This document shows positions 34,291 through 41,904 of a DNA stretch of 64,000 nucleotides, piece after piece. The DNA is from JAICKM01 sp050998805 (lineage in GTDB: Bacteria > Chloroflexota > Chloroflexia > QHBQ01 > JAICKM01): the NCBI GenBank assembly GCA_050998805.1, contig JBPCPV010000040.1, forward strand, positions 10,367 to 74,366, given 5' to 3'. The position numbers were made by a program, and so were the translations under genes. Position 1 is the stretch's first letter. Each line of letters opens with the position of its first letter. The notes under the pieces were generated by a model that saw only the letters and a list, made by a program, of their open reading frames with translations, was not told where the DNA came from and searched no databases.

Positions 34291-34384
34291 TTGCGAGCTT
34301 TCAGCTTTCAGCGTTCAGTGGTCAGCTAGTGGTTAGCGGTTAGTGATTACGCACTATGCACTACGCACTACGCACTACGCATTA
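34291..34384. repeat. Mixed heptamer arrays between sigma and anti-sigma genes
   Basis: Units of TTTCAGC, GTGGTTA/GCGGTTA and GCACTAC/GCACTAT. The sigma gene ends KHNA-stop, with the stop formed by the last GCACTAC units. Confidence 0.75.
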
Positions 34385-34974
34385 TGTTTAGATGACGCCC
34401 TTCCTGACTCAATAGTTCCCTTTGCCAAGAGCATGTCGCGCATCTTGAAGCGAGCGCGGCTGATGCGGGATTTCACGGTGCCGAGCGAACTGCTTGTCAC
34501 CTCGGCGATCTCCTCGTAGCTGAGGCCCTGGATGTCGGCGAGCACGAGCGCTATACGCTGCTCGTCGGGCAGCTCGAGCAGCGCCAGCCCGATGTCGCTG
34601 CGGAGTTCGGCTTGCAGCGCGCGGTCCTCCGGGTCGCCGGAGCGGTCGTTGCTTGGGAAGTCTGCGGGCGCATCGGGGTTGTCCATCATCTCGTCGAGCG
34701 ACTGCGTGGGCCGACGGACATTCCGGCGCAGCTGGTCGTAGCAGGCGTTCGTCGCTATCCGCAGCAGCCACGACTTGAGCGAGCCGCCCCGGAAGCGGCC
34801 AATCGCCTGGTAGGCCGAGAGGAAGGTCTCTTGGGCCGCGTCGGCTGCGGCGTCAGGGTTGCCGAGAATCCGGTAGCAGAGGTTGTAGACGCGCGCCTCA
34901 TAAGCGCCGACCAGGTCGTTAAAAGCGCCGAGGCTGCCGCCTTGCGCGGCCCGGATTTGCTGCGACTCGTCCAT
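34375..34974 (-). CDS. ECF RNA polymerase sigma factor (RpoE-like)
   Basis: 199 residues. Sigma region 2 (about 12-85) includes YNLCYRILGNPDAAADAAQE and the -10-binding FRGGSLKSWLLRIATNACYD. Region 4 (about 128-182) holds the helix-turn-helix GLSYEEIAEVTSSSLGTVKS. It directs RNA polymerase to stress promoters when released from the downstream zf-HC2 anti-sigma factor. It begins about 27 bp from a divergent tRNA-Leu promoter. Its final residues are encoded in heptamer repeat sequence, indicating loss of an original C-terminus or stop. Confidence 0.93.
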   Translation of the reverse strand: MDESQQIRAAQGGSLGAFNDLVGAYEARVYNLCYRILGNPDAAADAAQETFLSAYQAIGRFRGGSLKSWLLRIATNACYDQLRRNVRRPTQSLDEMMDNPDAPADFPSNDRSGDPEDRALQAELRSDIGLALLELPDEQRIALVLADIQGLSYEEIAEVTSSSLGTVKSRISRARFKMRDMLLAKGTIESGRASSKHNA

Positions 34975-35001
34975 TCGCCCCCTGCTGCGCTTTCGTCCCG
35001 C

Positions 35002-35030
35002 TTGACGCCCCAGGCCGGTTCCGGTATACT
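35002..35030 (+). promoter_or_regulatory. tRNA-Leu promoter
   Basis: TTGACG (35002-35007), a 17-bp spacer and TATACT (35025-35030), 8 nt before the mature tRNA 5' end. Confidence 0.85.
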
Positions 35031-35038
35031 CATCTTGC

Positions 35039-35122
35039 GCCGGAGTGGCGGAACGGCAGACGCGCCCGCCTCAAAAGCGGGTGGGGAGACCCGTGTGGGT
35101 TCGAATCCCACCTTCGGCACCA
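35039..35122 (+). tRNA. tRNA-Leu (anticodon CAA)
   Basis: Class II tRNA. Acceptor stem GCCGGAG/CTTCGGC with one G-U, anticodon loop CTCAAAA giving anticodon CAA, long variable arm, T-loop GTTCGAATC and encoded CCA (35120-35122). It decodes UUG. A restriction-type gene follows 32 nt downstream. Confidence 0.95.
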
Positions 35123-35154
35123 CAAGAGGGATTATACCACGATTAGGTGCAACA

Positions 35155-35934
35155 GTGAATAGCCTTGAAGAACCTGAGCAGGAATCGATTGCTCCTGGTA
35201 CTGAGGTTCCAAGAAGCGCCGACCTGATAGTCGAATCAGAACGAGCCGGGTCGCCGAGCGCGGCTGTTGACTTATCTGACATGTTGAGCCAGATGGGGGC
35301 GGCCTACCGATCAAACCCTGTACTAGCAGTCCGTGGGCAAGCGTTCATCAAGTATCTACATCGCTACGTGGGGACTCAACTCGAAGCGCGCTTGACGAAG
35401 TTCGCCGTCCGGCGGGGAATCACGGTCCAGTACGAGGCGACGATTCTCGGCTCTACCAAACCGAAGGATGTAGACGTAGCCGTCGTCGATCCCGACAATG
35501 GACCATTAATCCTCATCGGCGTCCGAAGTCAGATGAGTTCTATCGGCAAGAATGTCCTCACCTACTACGAGGGAATCGTGGGTGAATGTATCAGCCTCCA
35601 AGATCGCTTTCCGATGAGCACCCACGGCTACATCTACCTGCACCCTTTAACCTCGATCAAGCAAGGCAAAGAGAGAGAGGCTATTGATCACGCAAGATAC
35701 GCCCGAATGTACGAGGCTGTTACAGGCCGCTCAGGTCCCGCATATAAGACTCTGCGGGGCATCTTTGACCAGTTCGCGTATATGGTGGTTGATTTTGAGG
35801 AGAGTCCTCCGGCGTTACACGATGCTTTGGTTCAAGCCGCAGTGCCGGGCCTCGACATGTCTATAAACACGTTTGTTGAACGCATCGTCGGGACTTTCAA
35901 TTCGCGCACACTATTCTGGGAAGTCTTCAAATGA
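35155..35934 (+). CDS. Putative type II restriction endonuclease (PD-(D/E)XK-like)
   Basis: 259 residues from GTG 35155 (AGGTG 6 nt upstream); ATG 35281 is an alternative. I do not recognise a named enzyme. The segment KPKDVDVAVVDPDNG then LILIGVRSQ has the spacing of a PD-(D/E)XK core, with Arg where Lys is usual. Predicted role: cleavage of unmodified DNA, inferred mainly from its tail-to-tail 24-bp overlap with a DNA adenine methyltransferase. It sits just 3' of tRNA-Leu, and base composition is clearly less GC-rich than neighbours, which suggests acquisition by transfer. Confidence 0.65.
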   Translation: MNSLEEPEQESIAPGTEVPRSADLIVESERAGSPSAAVDLSDMLSQMGAAYRSNPVLAVRGQAFIKYLHRYVGTQLEARLTKFAVRRGITVQYEATILGSTKPKDVDVAVVDPDNGPLILIGVRSQMSSIGKNVLTYYEGIVGECISLQDRFPMSTHGYIYLHPLTSIKQGKEREAIDHARYARMYEAVTGRSGPAYKTLRGIFDQFAYMVVDFEESPPALHDALVQAAVPGLDMSINTFVERIVGTFNSRTLFWEVFK

Positions 35935-37590
35935 CGAGCGAGCAGACGTCCGCCAGTGAGTCAACACCTCTATACCCTCGTGAATCAGATCTACCTCGTG
36001 TTCTCTAAACCCAAGCTGCCCACTCAGCACACCCAGATCTCCGGCGCGATATGCCTCTTTCGTTCTGCCGAGGCGAAGCAAGTGATCTATACGGTTGATG
36101 TGCTCTTCGTTGACAGCTACGCGCTCAGGGAGCCGGATGTTGCCTGCCTCCTTAGGCACCATTATCATAACCCCGCCGCCTAGCGCGTGGACCTCGAGCT
36201 CGCATTGCAGGAGCGTCAAGGATGTGTACCAACTGGTTGCAATCTCTTCTTTGGTAGTAGCCACACTAAAGCCGCACAGCAAGCTATTGGAGGCGAAGTA
36301 TCCAGCGTCATTCACCAACAAGATTGGGCGCTCGCTGAAGACGCTAAGGATAACGTCCGGCACACGGATACCTGGAACCACAAACCACGGATTACGGACC
36401 CTGCACTTATAGCGGTTGGATACACCGCTCTCCGCGCCCATCGCAATATAGCGCCGTTCGCCATCCGTCAAAGCTGCGGGATCGGGAAGGAACAACTTAC
36501 CTATGGAAGCGGTGCCGAGAGACGATGTCCGCAGTCCCGCACCTTTGAGCATTCGCGTAGACGTCACAGCCGGACGGAGACTACGCGAGGGGAGCTTATA
36601 GTCGTGTACCTCACTTTCAGTTGGGTGGAAGAACACCTTGTCGGCGGCTATGTATCCGATGTTGAAGGTTACTAACTTCCTGGCCTGAACAGTGGTGTCT
36701 GCTACACGGGTTCTCAACAGGCACCGCAACTCATGTCCGAGCAGCGAGCTGACGAAAACTCTTTCACCACGTAGTAGATCGTCAATGTCAAGAGTATCAT
36801 CCAGAGTGGGGCGTGCATTCAGAAGGTCCAGCACCCGCTCGAACGTTTGGTAGCGAACGGCGCTTGTACGAGATCCGTAGTTGTCGGCTAACAAGATGAC
36901 AACGTCTTGTAGTAACTCGGGGAAGAGCCTCTCACGGGTTCGCAGAACACGGAGCGACCCAAACTTGTCGCGGAGCGCGCTCCAAAGAGGCTGTGCGTAT
37001 CGTACATAAGTGAAGTCGTAGGGGAGGACAAATGCGAGCCGCCCGCCCTCGTCAAGGAAGCGCATCGCGTGGAGCACAAACGGCATCCATAGGCTGCCTG
37101 CGGGATCCATCGGTTGAGCCATTGCAATTTCGGCGGCTCTGAGTGCGCGTTGTTGCTGATCGTGGAGCAAATGGCGCAAGCGTACATAAGGGGGATTGCC
37201 GATCACTGCTTGAACCTTAAACGGGGAGACGCCGAGGAAATCTTCACACCGTAGATCCCCATTCTCAACCAGATGCTCGTGAAGTGCTCGTGCGCCCGCT
37301 TTCTCGTCAATCTCCACCCCTGTAAGGCGTACCGCGTTGAACTCCCGATGTTCAGCACTCGCCGCGAGGGCGCGCAGGAAGATCCCATCTCCAAAGCTTG
37401 GCTCGAGCACGTGCTCCCCGTCGTGACGAACAGCCCAGTCGGCCATGTAGTCGGCGACAGACCCGGGAGTATAATAGGCTCCCCGCAGGCGCTGGGCGGG
37501 GCCGTTGGGCAAGTAGAGACCGGCCTCATCGAGAAATATTTCTGCCGTCGTCTGCCATGCAGAGCTAGAAACAGCCGTAGTTCGTTTCAT
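35911..37590 (-). CDS. N6-adenine DNA methyltransferase (type II modification enzyme)
   Basis: 559 residues. The AdoMet-binding region has GAYYTPGSVADYM (motif X) and LEPSFGDGIFLRAL (motif I), and the catalytic motif IV is GNPPYVRL, typical of gamma-class adenine methylases such as those of Eco57I- or TaqI-like systems. The C-terminal half is a target-recognition domain. It protects sites from the convergent nuclease. Its ATG follows the accA stop directly (TAG then ATG) with GGAGATT as ribosome site, so it may be expressed from the accDA transcript, giving constitutive modification. Lower GC than accDA. Confidence 0.88.
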   Translation of the reverse strand: MKRTTAVSSSAWQTTAEIFLDEAGLYLPNGPAQRLRGAYYTPGSVADYMADWAVRHDGEHVLEPSFGDGIFLRALAASAEHREFNAVRLTGVEIDEKAGARALHEHLVENGDLRCEDFLGVSPFKVQAVIGNPPYVRLRHLLHDQQQRALRAAEIAMAQPMDPAGSLWMPFVLHAMRFLDEGGRLAFVLPYDFTYVRYAQPLWSALRDKFGSLRVLRTRERLFPELLQDVVILLADNYGSRTSAVRYQTFERVLDLLNARPTLDDTLDIDDLLRGERVFVSSLLGHELRCLLRTRVADTTVQARKLVTFNIGYIAADKVFFHPTESEVHDYKLPSRSLRPAVTSTRMLKGAGLRTSSLGTASIGKLFLPDPAALTDGERRYIAMGAESGVSNRYKCRVRNPWFVVPGIRVPDVILSVFSERPILLVNDAGYFASNSLLCGFSVATTKEEIATSWYTSLTLLQCELEVHALGGGVMIMVPKEAGNIRLPERVAVNEEHINRIDHLLRLGRTKEAYRAGDLGVLSGQLGFREHEVDLIHEGIEVLTHWRTSARSSFEDFPE

Positions 37591-38487
37591 CTAATCTCCG
37601 TTTGCGGCCACCGCCCCCAGCCGCATATACTTCTCGCGCCGCGCCCGCAGCAGCCCGGAGATACCTGACGGCCCCGCAGCCTCGTCGTCCAGCGTATCGA
37701 GTTCCTCGCGCAAGGCCGCGCCCACGCGCTCCATCAACTGGGGCACGTTGCTCTGCGCGCCGCCCTTAGGCTCCTTGATCACGCGGTCCACAATGCCGAA
37801 ACCGCGCAGATCCTCGGCGCGGATCTTCATCGCGGCGGCGGCCTGGGGTGCCTGCCCGGCGTTGTGCCAGAGTATCGAAGCCGCAGACTCGGGGCTTGCC
37901 ACAGAATAGATCGCGTTCTCGAGCATCAGGATGCGGTCGGCCAGCCCGATAGCGAGCGCGCCGCCACTGCCCCCTTCGCCGATCACCACGGCGAGGATCG
38001 GCACACGCAGCGTCAGCATCGCCAGCAGGTCGTCGGCGATTGCCAGCGCCATGCCGCGCTCTTCGGACTCGAGGCCGGGGCTTGCACCGGGGGTGTCAAT
38101 AAAAGTGATCACCGGGAAGCCGAACTTCTCGGCGTGGCGCATCAGCCGCAGCGCCTTGCGGTAGCCTTCGGGCGAAGCCATGCCGAAGTTCCGCGCCACG
38201 TTCTCCTTGGTGTTCGCGCCCTTCTGGTGTCCGAGGAGCATCACCGTGCGCTCACCGAGCTTCGCCGGCCCGCCGATGATCGCTGCGTCGTCGCCGTAGA
38301 GCCGGTCGCCGTGCATCTCTACGAAGTCGCCGAATACCTGCCGGATATAGTCGAGGGTGTGTGGGCGTTCGGGATGGCGGGCGAGTTGCACCCGGTCCCA
38401 TACCTCCTGGGTATGCGTGTCCAGCCCCTTAGCCTTCGAGTCTTGGCCCTTAGCCTTCGCGTCCTGCGGCTTCTTATCCACGCTCAC
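37591..38487 (-). CDS. accA: Acetyl-CoA carboxylase carboxyltransferase subunit alpha
   Basis: 298 residues. With AccD it transfers CO2 from carboxybiotin to acetyl-CoA, the committed step of fatty-acid synthesis. Crotonase-fold signatures: GHQKGANTKENVARNFGM, FIDTPGASPGLESEERG, and VIGEGGSGGALAIGLADRI. An N-terminal low-complexity stretch of repeated DAKAKG/DSKAKG units (about 8-21) replaces the usual lead-in. Its start overlaps the accD stop by 4 nt, so the two are translationally coupled. Confidence 0.96.
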   Translation of the reverse strand: MSVDKKPQDAKAKGQDSKAKGLDTHTQEVWDRVQLARHPERPHTLDYIRQVFGDFVEMHGDRLYGDDAAIIGGPAKLGERTVMLLGHQKGANTKENVARNFGMASPEGYRKALRLMRHAEKFGFPVITFIDTPGASPGLESEERGMALAIADDLLAMLTLRVPILAVVIGEGGSGGALAIGLADRILMLENAIYSVASPESAASILWHNAGQAPQAAAAMKIRAEDLRGFGIVDRVIKEPKGGAQSNVPQLMERVGAALREELDTLDDEAAGPSGISGLLRARREKYMRLGAVAANGD

Positions 38488-39410
38488 GCGGTCGCCGCCT
38501 TGCCTGCATCGTAGAGGCGCAGCAGACGGCCGAGCGTCGTCCTCAGTTCGCGCCGGGGCACCACCATATCGATCATCCCGTGTTGCAGCAAGAACTCGGC
38601 AGTCTGGAAGCCCGTCGGCAGTTTCTGGCGGATAGTCTGCTCGATGACCCGCGGCCCCGCGAAGCCGATCACGGCCCCCGGCTCGGCCATCACCACATCG
38701 GCCAGCACCGCGTAGCTCGCGGTAACCCCGCCGAAGCAGGGGTCGGTGAGCAACGAAAAATAGGGCAGCTTCGCCTCCGCCAACTCGACCAGGGCCGCGC
38801 TCGTCTTCGCCATCTGCATCAGCGAAAACATCCCCTCCTGCATCCGCGCCCCGCCCGACGCCGAAGCCGTCAGCAGCGGCGTGCGGTTCTCTATCGCCGT
38901 CTCGACCGCGCGGCAGATTTTCTCGCCGTAGGCAGTGCCCATGCTGCCGCCCATGAAGCTGAAATCCACCACAGCCACGGTGAGCGGGATGCCGTCGAGC
39001 GTGCCCCGGCCGGCGACAACCGCCTCTCGGATGCCGGTCTTCGCCTGTGTCTCCGTCAGTTTCGTCTTATACGCCTCGTCCTCCGATCTGAAACCCAGCG
39101 GGTCGCCCGGCGGGATCTCGCCTGCGACCTCCTTGAAGCTATCGTCGTCGAGCAGCCCTGCGAGCCGTTCGGAGGCGGTCAGCCGCGCATGGTAGCCGCA
39201 CTTTTGACAGACCTTCTCCGACTTCTCGAACTCTTTGACATAGATCAGCTCTTTGCATCGCCCGCACTTGACCCACATGTTGTCGGGCACCTCCTGCTGG
39301 CGCGCACGGTCGGCGTCTGACAACGTAAACTTCGGCGGATGGCGTAAGAACTCGCGCAAGGTTGGGGCCTCCTGGTTGGCCGCTAGTGAGCCGACGGTTC
39401 CCGCGACCAA
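38484..39410 (-). CDS. accD: Acetyl-CoA carboxylase carboxyltransferase subunit beta
   Basis: 308 residues. Partner of AccA in malonyl-CoA formation. The N-terminal zinc ribbon has Cys49, Cys52, Cys68 and Cys71 (CGRC/CQKC), followed by the carboxyltransferase fold with TASASGGARMQEGMFSLMQM and VIGFAGPRVIEQTI. The start is TTG at 39410 without a clear ribosome site; a TATAAT box (39440-39445, minus) 30 bp upstream would give a leader of about 23 nt. It heads an accD-accA-methylase unit. Confidence 0.95.
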   Translation of the reverse strand: MVAGTVGSLAANQEAPTLREFLRHPPKFTLSDADRARQQEVPDNMWVKCGRCKELIYVKEFEKSEKVCQKCGYHARLTASERLAGLLDDDSFKEVAGEIPPGDPLGFRSEDEAYKTKLTETQAKTGIREAVVAGRGTLDGIPLTVAVVDFSFMGGSMGTAYGEKICRAVETAIENRTPLLTASASGGARMQEGMFSLMQMAKTSAALVELAEAKLPYFSLLTDPCFGGVTASYAVLADVVMAEPGAVIGFAGPRVIEQTIRQKLPTGFQTAEFLLQHGMIDMVVPRRELRTTLGRLLRLYDAGKAATA

Positions 39411-39439
39411 TGGCGGGCGTTCGGCATAAGCGTGCGTCC

Positions 39440-39445
39440 ATTATA
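39440..39445 (-). promoter_or_regulatory. -10 box upstream of accD
   Basis: TATAAT on the minus strand, 30 bp before the TTG start of accD. The -35 region is not convincing. Confidence 0.5.
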
Positions 39446-39466
39446 CCATGCCGGAACGGGGTTTGC

Positions 39467-39622
39467 CTATCGCCTGTTGTTGCAGATCACGAGCGCCGCG
39501 ATTACCCCCGGCACCCAGCCGAGCAGCGTCAGCAGTGTTACGATGAGGATCGAGCCGCAGCCTTTGTCTATCACAGCCAGTGGTGGGAAGATAATGCAGA
39601 GTATCACGCGCAAAATGCCCAT
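39467..39622 (-). CDS. Pmp3/YqaE family small membrane protein
   Basis: 51 residues, too short for many gene finders. Two transmembrane helices: MGILRVILCIIFPPLAVI and, after the family signature DKGCGSI, LTLLGWVPGVIAALVI. This pattern (RV.L.I.FPPLAV....GC.....N.LLT.LGW.PG.IHA) is the UPF0057/Pmp3 family, involved in membrane potential and stress tolerance in other organisms. It sits upstream of accD on the same strand, leaving 56 bp between them. Confidence 0.88.
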   Translation of the reverse strand: MGILRVILCIIFPPLAVIDKGCGSILIVTLLTLLGWVPGVIAALVICNNRR

Positions 39623-39794
39623 TGTCGGTGTCCTTTCGAGTGTCCAGCCATCAGCCGTCGGCCATCTCCTCCTATCTACGGATTCTGCCTATATAACGTC
39701 ACAAATCTTCTCGTGGTACGGCGTAAAGGTGCATACAGAACATGCGTTCTATACAAATGAATCCAAATTGCCTCCCAATTGGCGGTCGAAAGGC

Positions 39795-39823
39795 TTGCAT
39801 TATGCGGCAAGGGATGCTATAAT
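39795..39823 (+). promoter_or_regulatory. Promoter of the dcw operon (PmraZ)
   Basis: TTGCAT (39795-39800), a 17-bp spacer and TATAAT (39818-39823), leading into the MraZ boxes and a leader of about 175 nt before mraZ. Confidence 0.85.
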
Positions 39824-39868
39824 GTGGACAATGTGGGGGAAAGTGGGGATAAGTGGGGAACTTTGTGG
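39823..39868 (+). promoter_or_regulatory. MraZ boxes (GTGGG direct repeats with 10-bp period)
   Basis: GTGG(GG) begins at 39824, 39833, 39843 and 39853, with a further GTGG at 39865. Direct TGGGN repeats separated by about 5 nt are the known MraZ binding sites, so MraZ probably autoregulates the cluster here, just downstream of the -10 box. Confidence 0.8.
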
Positions 39869-40006
39869 ATAAGTCGGCCTTCGGCAGACAGAATCACTTA
39901 GGCCCCAACTACTTGACCAACACGCCTCCCGATGAGTGAATGACGCCAGTTGCCGTCACCAACCGACGTCATTCATTCATTCTTTTACCGGCTCAGGAAG
40001 GCAACG

Positions 40007-40435
40007 ATGTTCCTCGGACGATTCGACCATGTGCTTGACGACAAGGGCCGCCTTGCTATACCCGCGCGCTTCCGCACGGGGCTGGCCGAGGGCATGGTTA
40101 TCACTCGCGGCAACGACCGCTGCCTCAACATCTTTCCGGGCACACGCTGGCAGGAGATAGCCGCAAGGCTCGATGCACTGCCGATGGGCGACCCGAACGC
40201 ACGCGACCTGCGGCGCGCGGCCTTCGCGGCCGCCGAACCGTTGGAACTTGACCGGCAGGGCCGTGTGGTCGTCTCCGAACGGCTCCGCAGCTACGCGGGG
40301 CTGACAGGGAGTGTGGCCGTAGTCGGCATGAACTCGTACATCGAAGTCTGGGATCTCGCCGCCTGGGAGGCGGTCGAGGACCGGGTTGAGGAGCAAGGAG
40401 ACGCGGCGGCGTCGGCGTTGTCCGGCCAATTCTAG
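40007..40435 (+). CDS. mraZ: Transcriptional regulator MraZ
   Basis: 142 residues. Two SpoVT/AbrB-like repeats, opening with the family start MFLGRFDHVLDDKGRLAIPA and the second half with EPLELDRQGRVVVSERLR. It is a DNA-binding ring protein that controls the division and cell-wall cluster. I chose ATG 40007 (AGGAAGG 5 nt upstream), which gives the canonical N-terminus; an in-frame ATG 19 codons earlier is in the leader hairpin region. It is followed 6 nt later by rsmH. Confidence 0.95.
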   Translation: MFLGRFDHVLDDKGRLAIPARFRTGLAEGMVITRGNDRCLNIFPGTRWQEIAARLDALPMGDPNARDLRRAAFAAAEPLELDRQGRVVVSERLRSYAGLTGSVAVVGMNSYIEVWDLAAWEAVEDRVEEQGDAAASALSGQF

Positions 40436-40441
40436 CCGGAC

Positions 40442-41389
40442 ATGCACCAATCTGTACTTTACCAAGAAACGCTCTCCGCTCTGTCGGTCATTCCGGGCGG
40501 GAGCTACATAGACGGCACGGTCGGTGCCGGGGGTCATGCCGAGGGCATCCTCCAACTCTCCGCACCCGACGGCCGCCTGCTTGGGCTTGACCAGGATCTA
40601 ACCGCCCTGGAAATCGCCCGCAACAGGCTAGCGGCTTTCGGTGAGAGGGTGGTGCTGGTCCACGCAAACTTCGCCGCGATGGGCGAAGTCGCATCCCACA
40701 ACGGGTTCCTGGCAGCCCACGGGATCTTGCTGGACCTGGGGGTCTCCTCCATGCAACTCGACACAGCCGAGCGGGGTTTCTCCTTCCAAGCAGACGCCCC
40801 CCTCGACATGCGGATGGACCCCTCCTCTGGGCAGCCCACGGCAGCCGACCTTGTCAACCAATTGTCTGAAGGAGACCTGGCGGATCTGATTTTCCGCTAC
40901 GGGGAGGAGCGAGCCTCCCGACGTATCGCCCGGCGCATCGCAGCCGAGCGGCAGGTCTCCCCCATCGAAACCACGAGCAGGCTGGCCGCGATTGTCCTGG
41001 CAGCGATCGGAGGCCGGCCTGCGGGGCCTAAAGGCAGGATACACCCAGCGACACGGACCTTCCAGGCGCTACGCATAGCAGTCAACCACGAACTTGACGT
41101 ATTGCCGACCGCTTTGGAAGCCGCTCTAGAGGTGTTGAGGCCCGAAGGGCGCCTCGCGGTCATCTCATTCCACTCGTTGGAAGACCGCATCGTGAAGCAG
41201 TTTATGCAACAGGAGATAAAGGGCTGTATCTGTCCGCCCGATCTGCCGGTTTGCCGTTGTGGGCGCGTTCCACGGCTGCGAGCCGTCACTAAGGGCGCTT
41301 TGGAAGCCGAAGAGGCCGAGACTGAGCGCAACCCTCGTGCCCGCAGCGCCCGCCTTCGTGTGGTGGAGCGCCTGCCCGGCGGGCAATAG
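40442..41389 (+). CDS. rsmH: 16S rRNA (cytosine-1402 N4)-methyltransferase
   Basis: 315 residues (MraW). Methylates C1402 of 16S rRNA in the decoding centre using SAM. The start HQSVLYQETLSAL, SAM motif YIDGTVGAGGHAEGIL and the GILLDLGVSSMQLD and GRLAVISFHSLEDRIVK segments are diagnostic. It follows mraZ in the classical order. Confidence 0.96.
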   Translation: MHQSVLYQETLSALSVIPGGSYIDGTVGAGGHAEGILQLSAPDGRLLGLDQDLTALEIARNRLAAFGERVVLVHANFAAMGEVASHNGFLAAHGILLDLGVSSMQLDTAERGFSFQADAPLDMRMDPSSGQPTAADLVNQLSEGDLADLIFRYGEERASRRIARRIAAERQVSPIETTSRLAAIVLAAIGGRPAGPKGRIHPATRTFQALRIAVNHELDVLPTALEAALEVLRPEGRLAVISFHSLEDRIVKQFMQQEIKGCICPPDLPVCRCGRVPRLRAVTKGALEAEEAETERNPRARSARLRVVERLPGGQ

Positions 41390-41489
41390 ACTGCGGCATC
41401 CGCCGCATTCGCCGGCCGGGTAGATCACGCGGGCACCCGATTCCTGCGGGATCTTTTTAATCGCTGCGCGAATGTGAAGGTGACATGCC

Positions 41490-41900
41490 ATGGCCCTGCG
41501 AATTGCCGTACAGAACTACCCGTCCGAACCCGAAGCCGCGCCGCTCGCCGGGCCGCTCGCTGACGCGCGCGCCCGCGGGGCGAGGCTCGAATCCTACCTC
41601 GCGCTCGACCCCGCGATTCGATTCCTGATCGCGCTCGCCCTCGTCGCCGCCATCTCCCTGCTCTACCTGGTGCAGGCGAGCAGTGTCACCGAACTGAACT
41701 ACGATGTCCAGCGCCTCGACGGCGCGCACACCCAGCTGATCCGCGACCGCCAGGATCTCGATCTACAGATCGCCCGCGCACAGTCCCTGCCGCAGATCGA
41801 GCAGATCGCCCGTGACAAACTGCACATGGTGCCGTTGGGCGATGGTGTTCGCTATCTGCCGCTGCCGCCTGAATCCGGCGCGCAGCCTACGGGGAGGTGA
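41490..41900 (+). CDS. ftsL: FtsL/DivIC-like septum protein
   Basis: 136 residues. One transmembrane helix (about 46-65) is followed by a coiled-coil-like stretch (about 68-100, heptad L/I/V pattern) and a Pro-rich end. Size, topology and position between rsmH and the transpeptidase gene identify the FtsL role in the FtsQLB-type divisome scaffold, although sequence conservation in this family is low. About 100 bp of spacer precede it, with a small TGCGGC/GCCGCA hairpin right after rsmH. Confidence 0.82.
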   Translation: MALRIAVQNYPSEPEAAPLAGPLADARARGARLESYLALDPAIRFLIALALVAAISLLYLVQASSVTELNYDVQRLDGAHTQLIRDRQDLDLQIARAQSLPQIEQIARDKLHMVPLGDGVRYLPLPPESGAQPTGR

Positions 41901-41904
41901 CACA

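Larger units (their letters stand above)
39623..40006. other. Spacer between Pmp3 gene and mraZ
   Basis: 384 bp without a gene. It contains a TCAGCCGTCGGCC-type repeat near 39647-39663, an AT-rich stretch, the mraZ promoter, the MraZ boxes and a 9-bp inverted repeat TGAATGACG (39937-39945)/CGTCATTCA (39967-39975) in the mraZ leader. Open frames over it are shadows. Confidence 0.75.
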
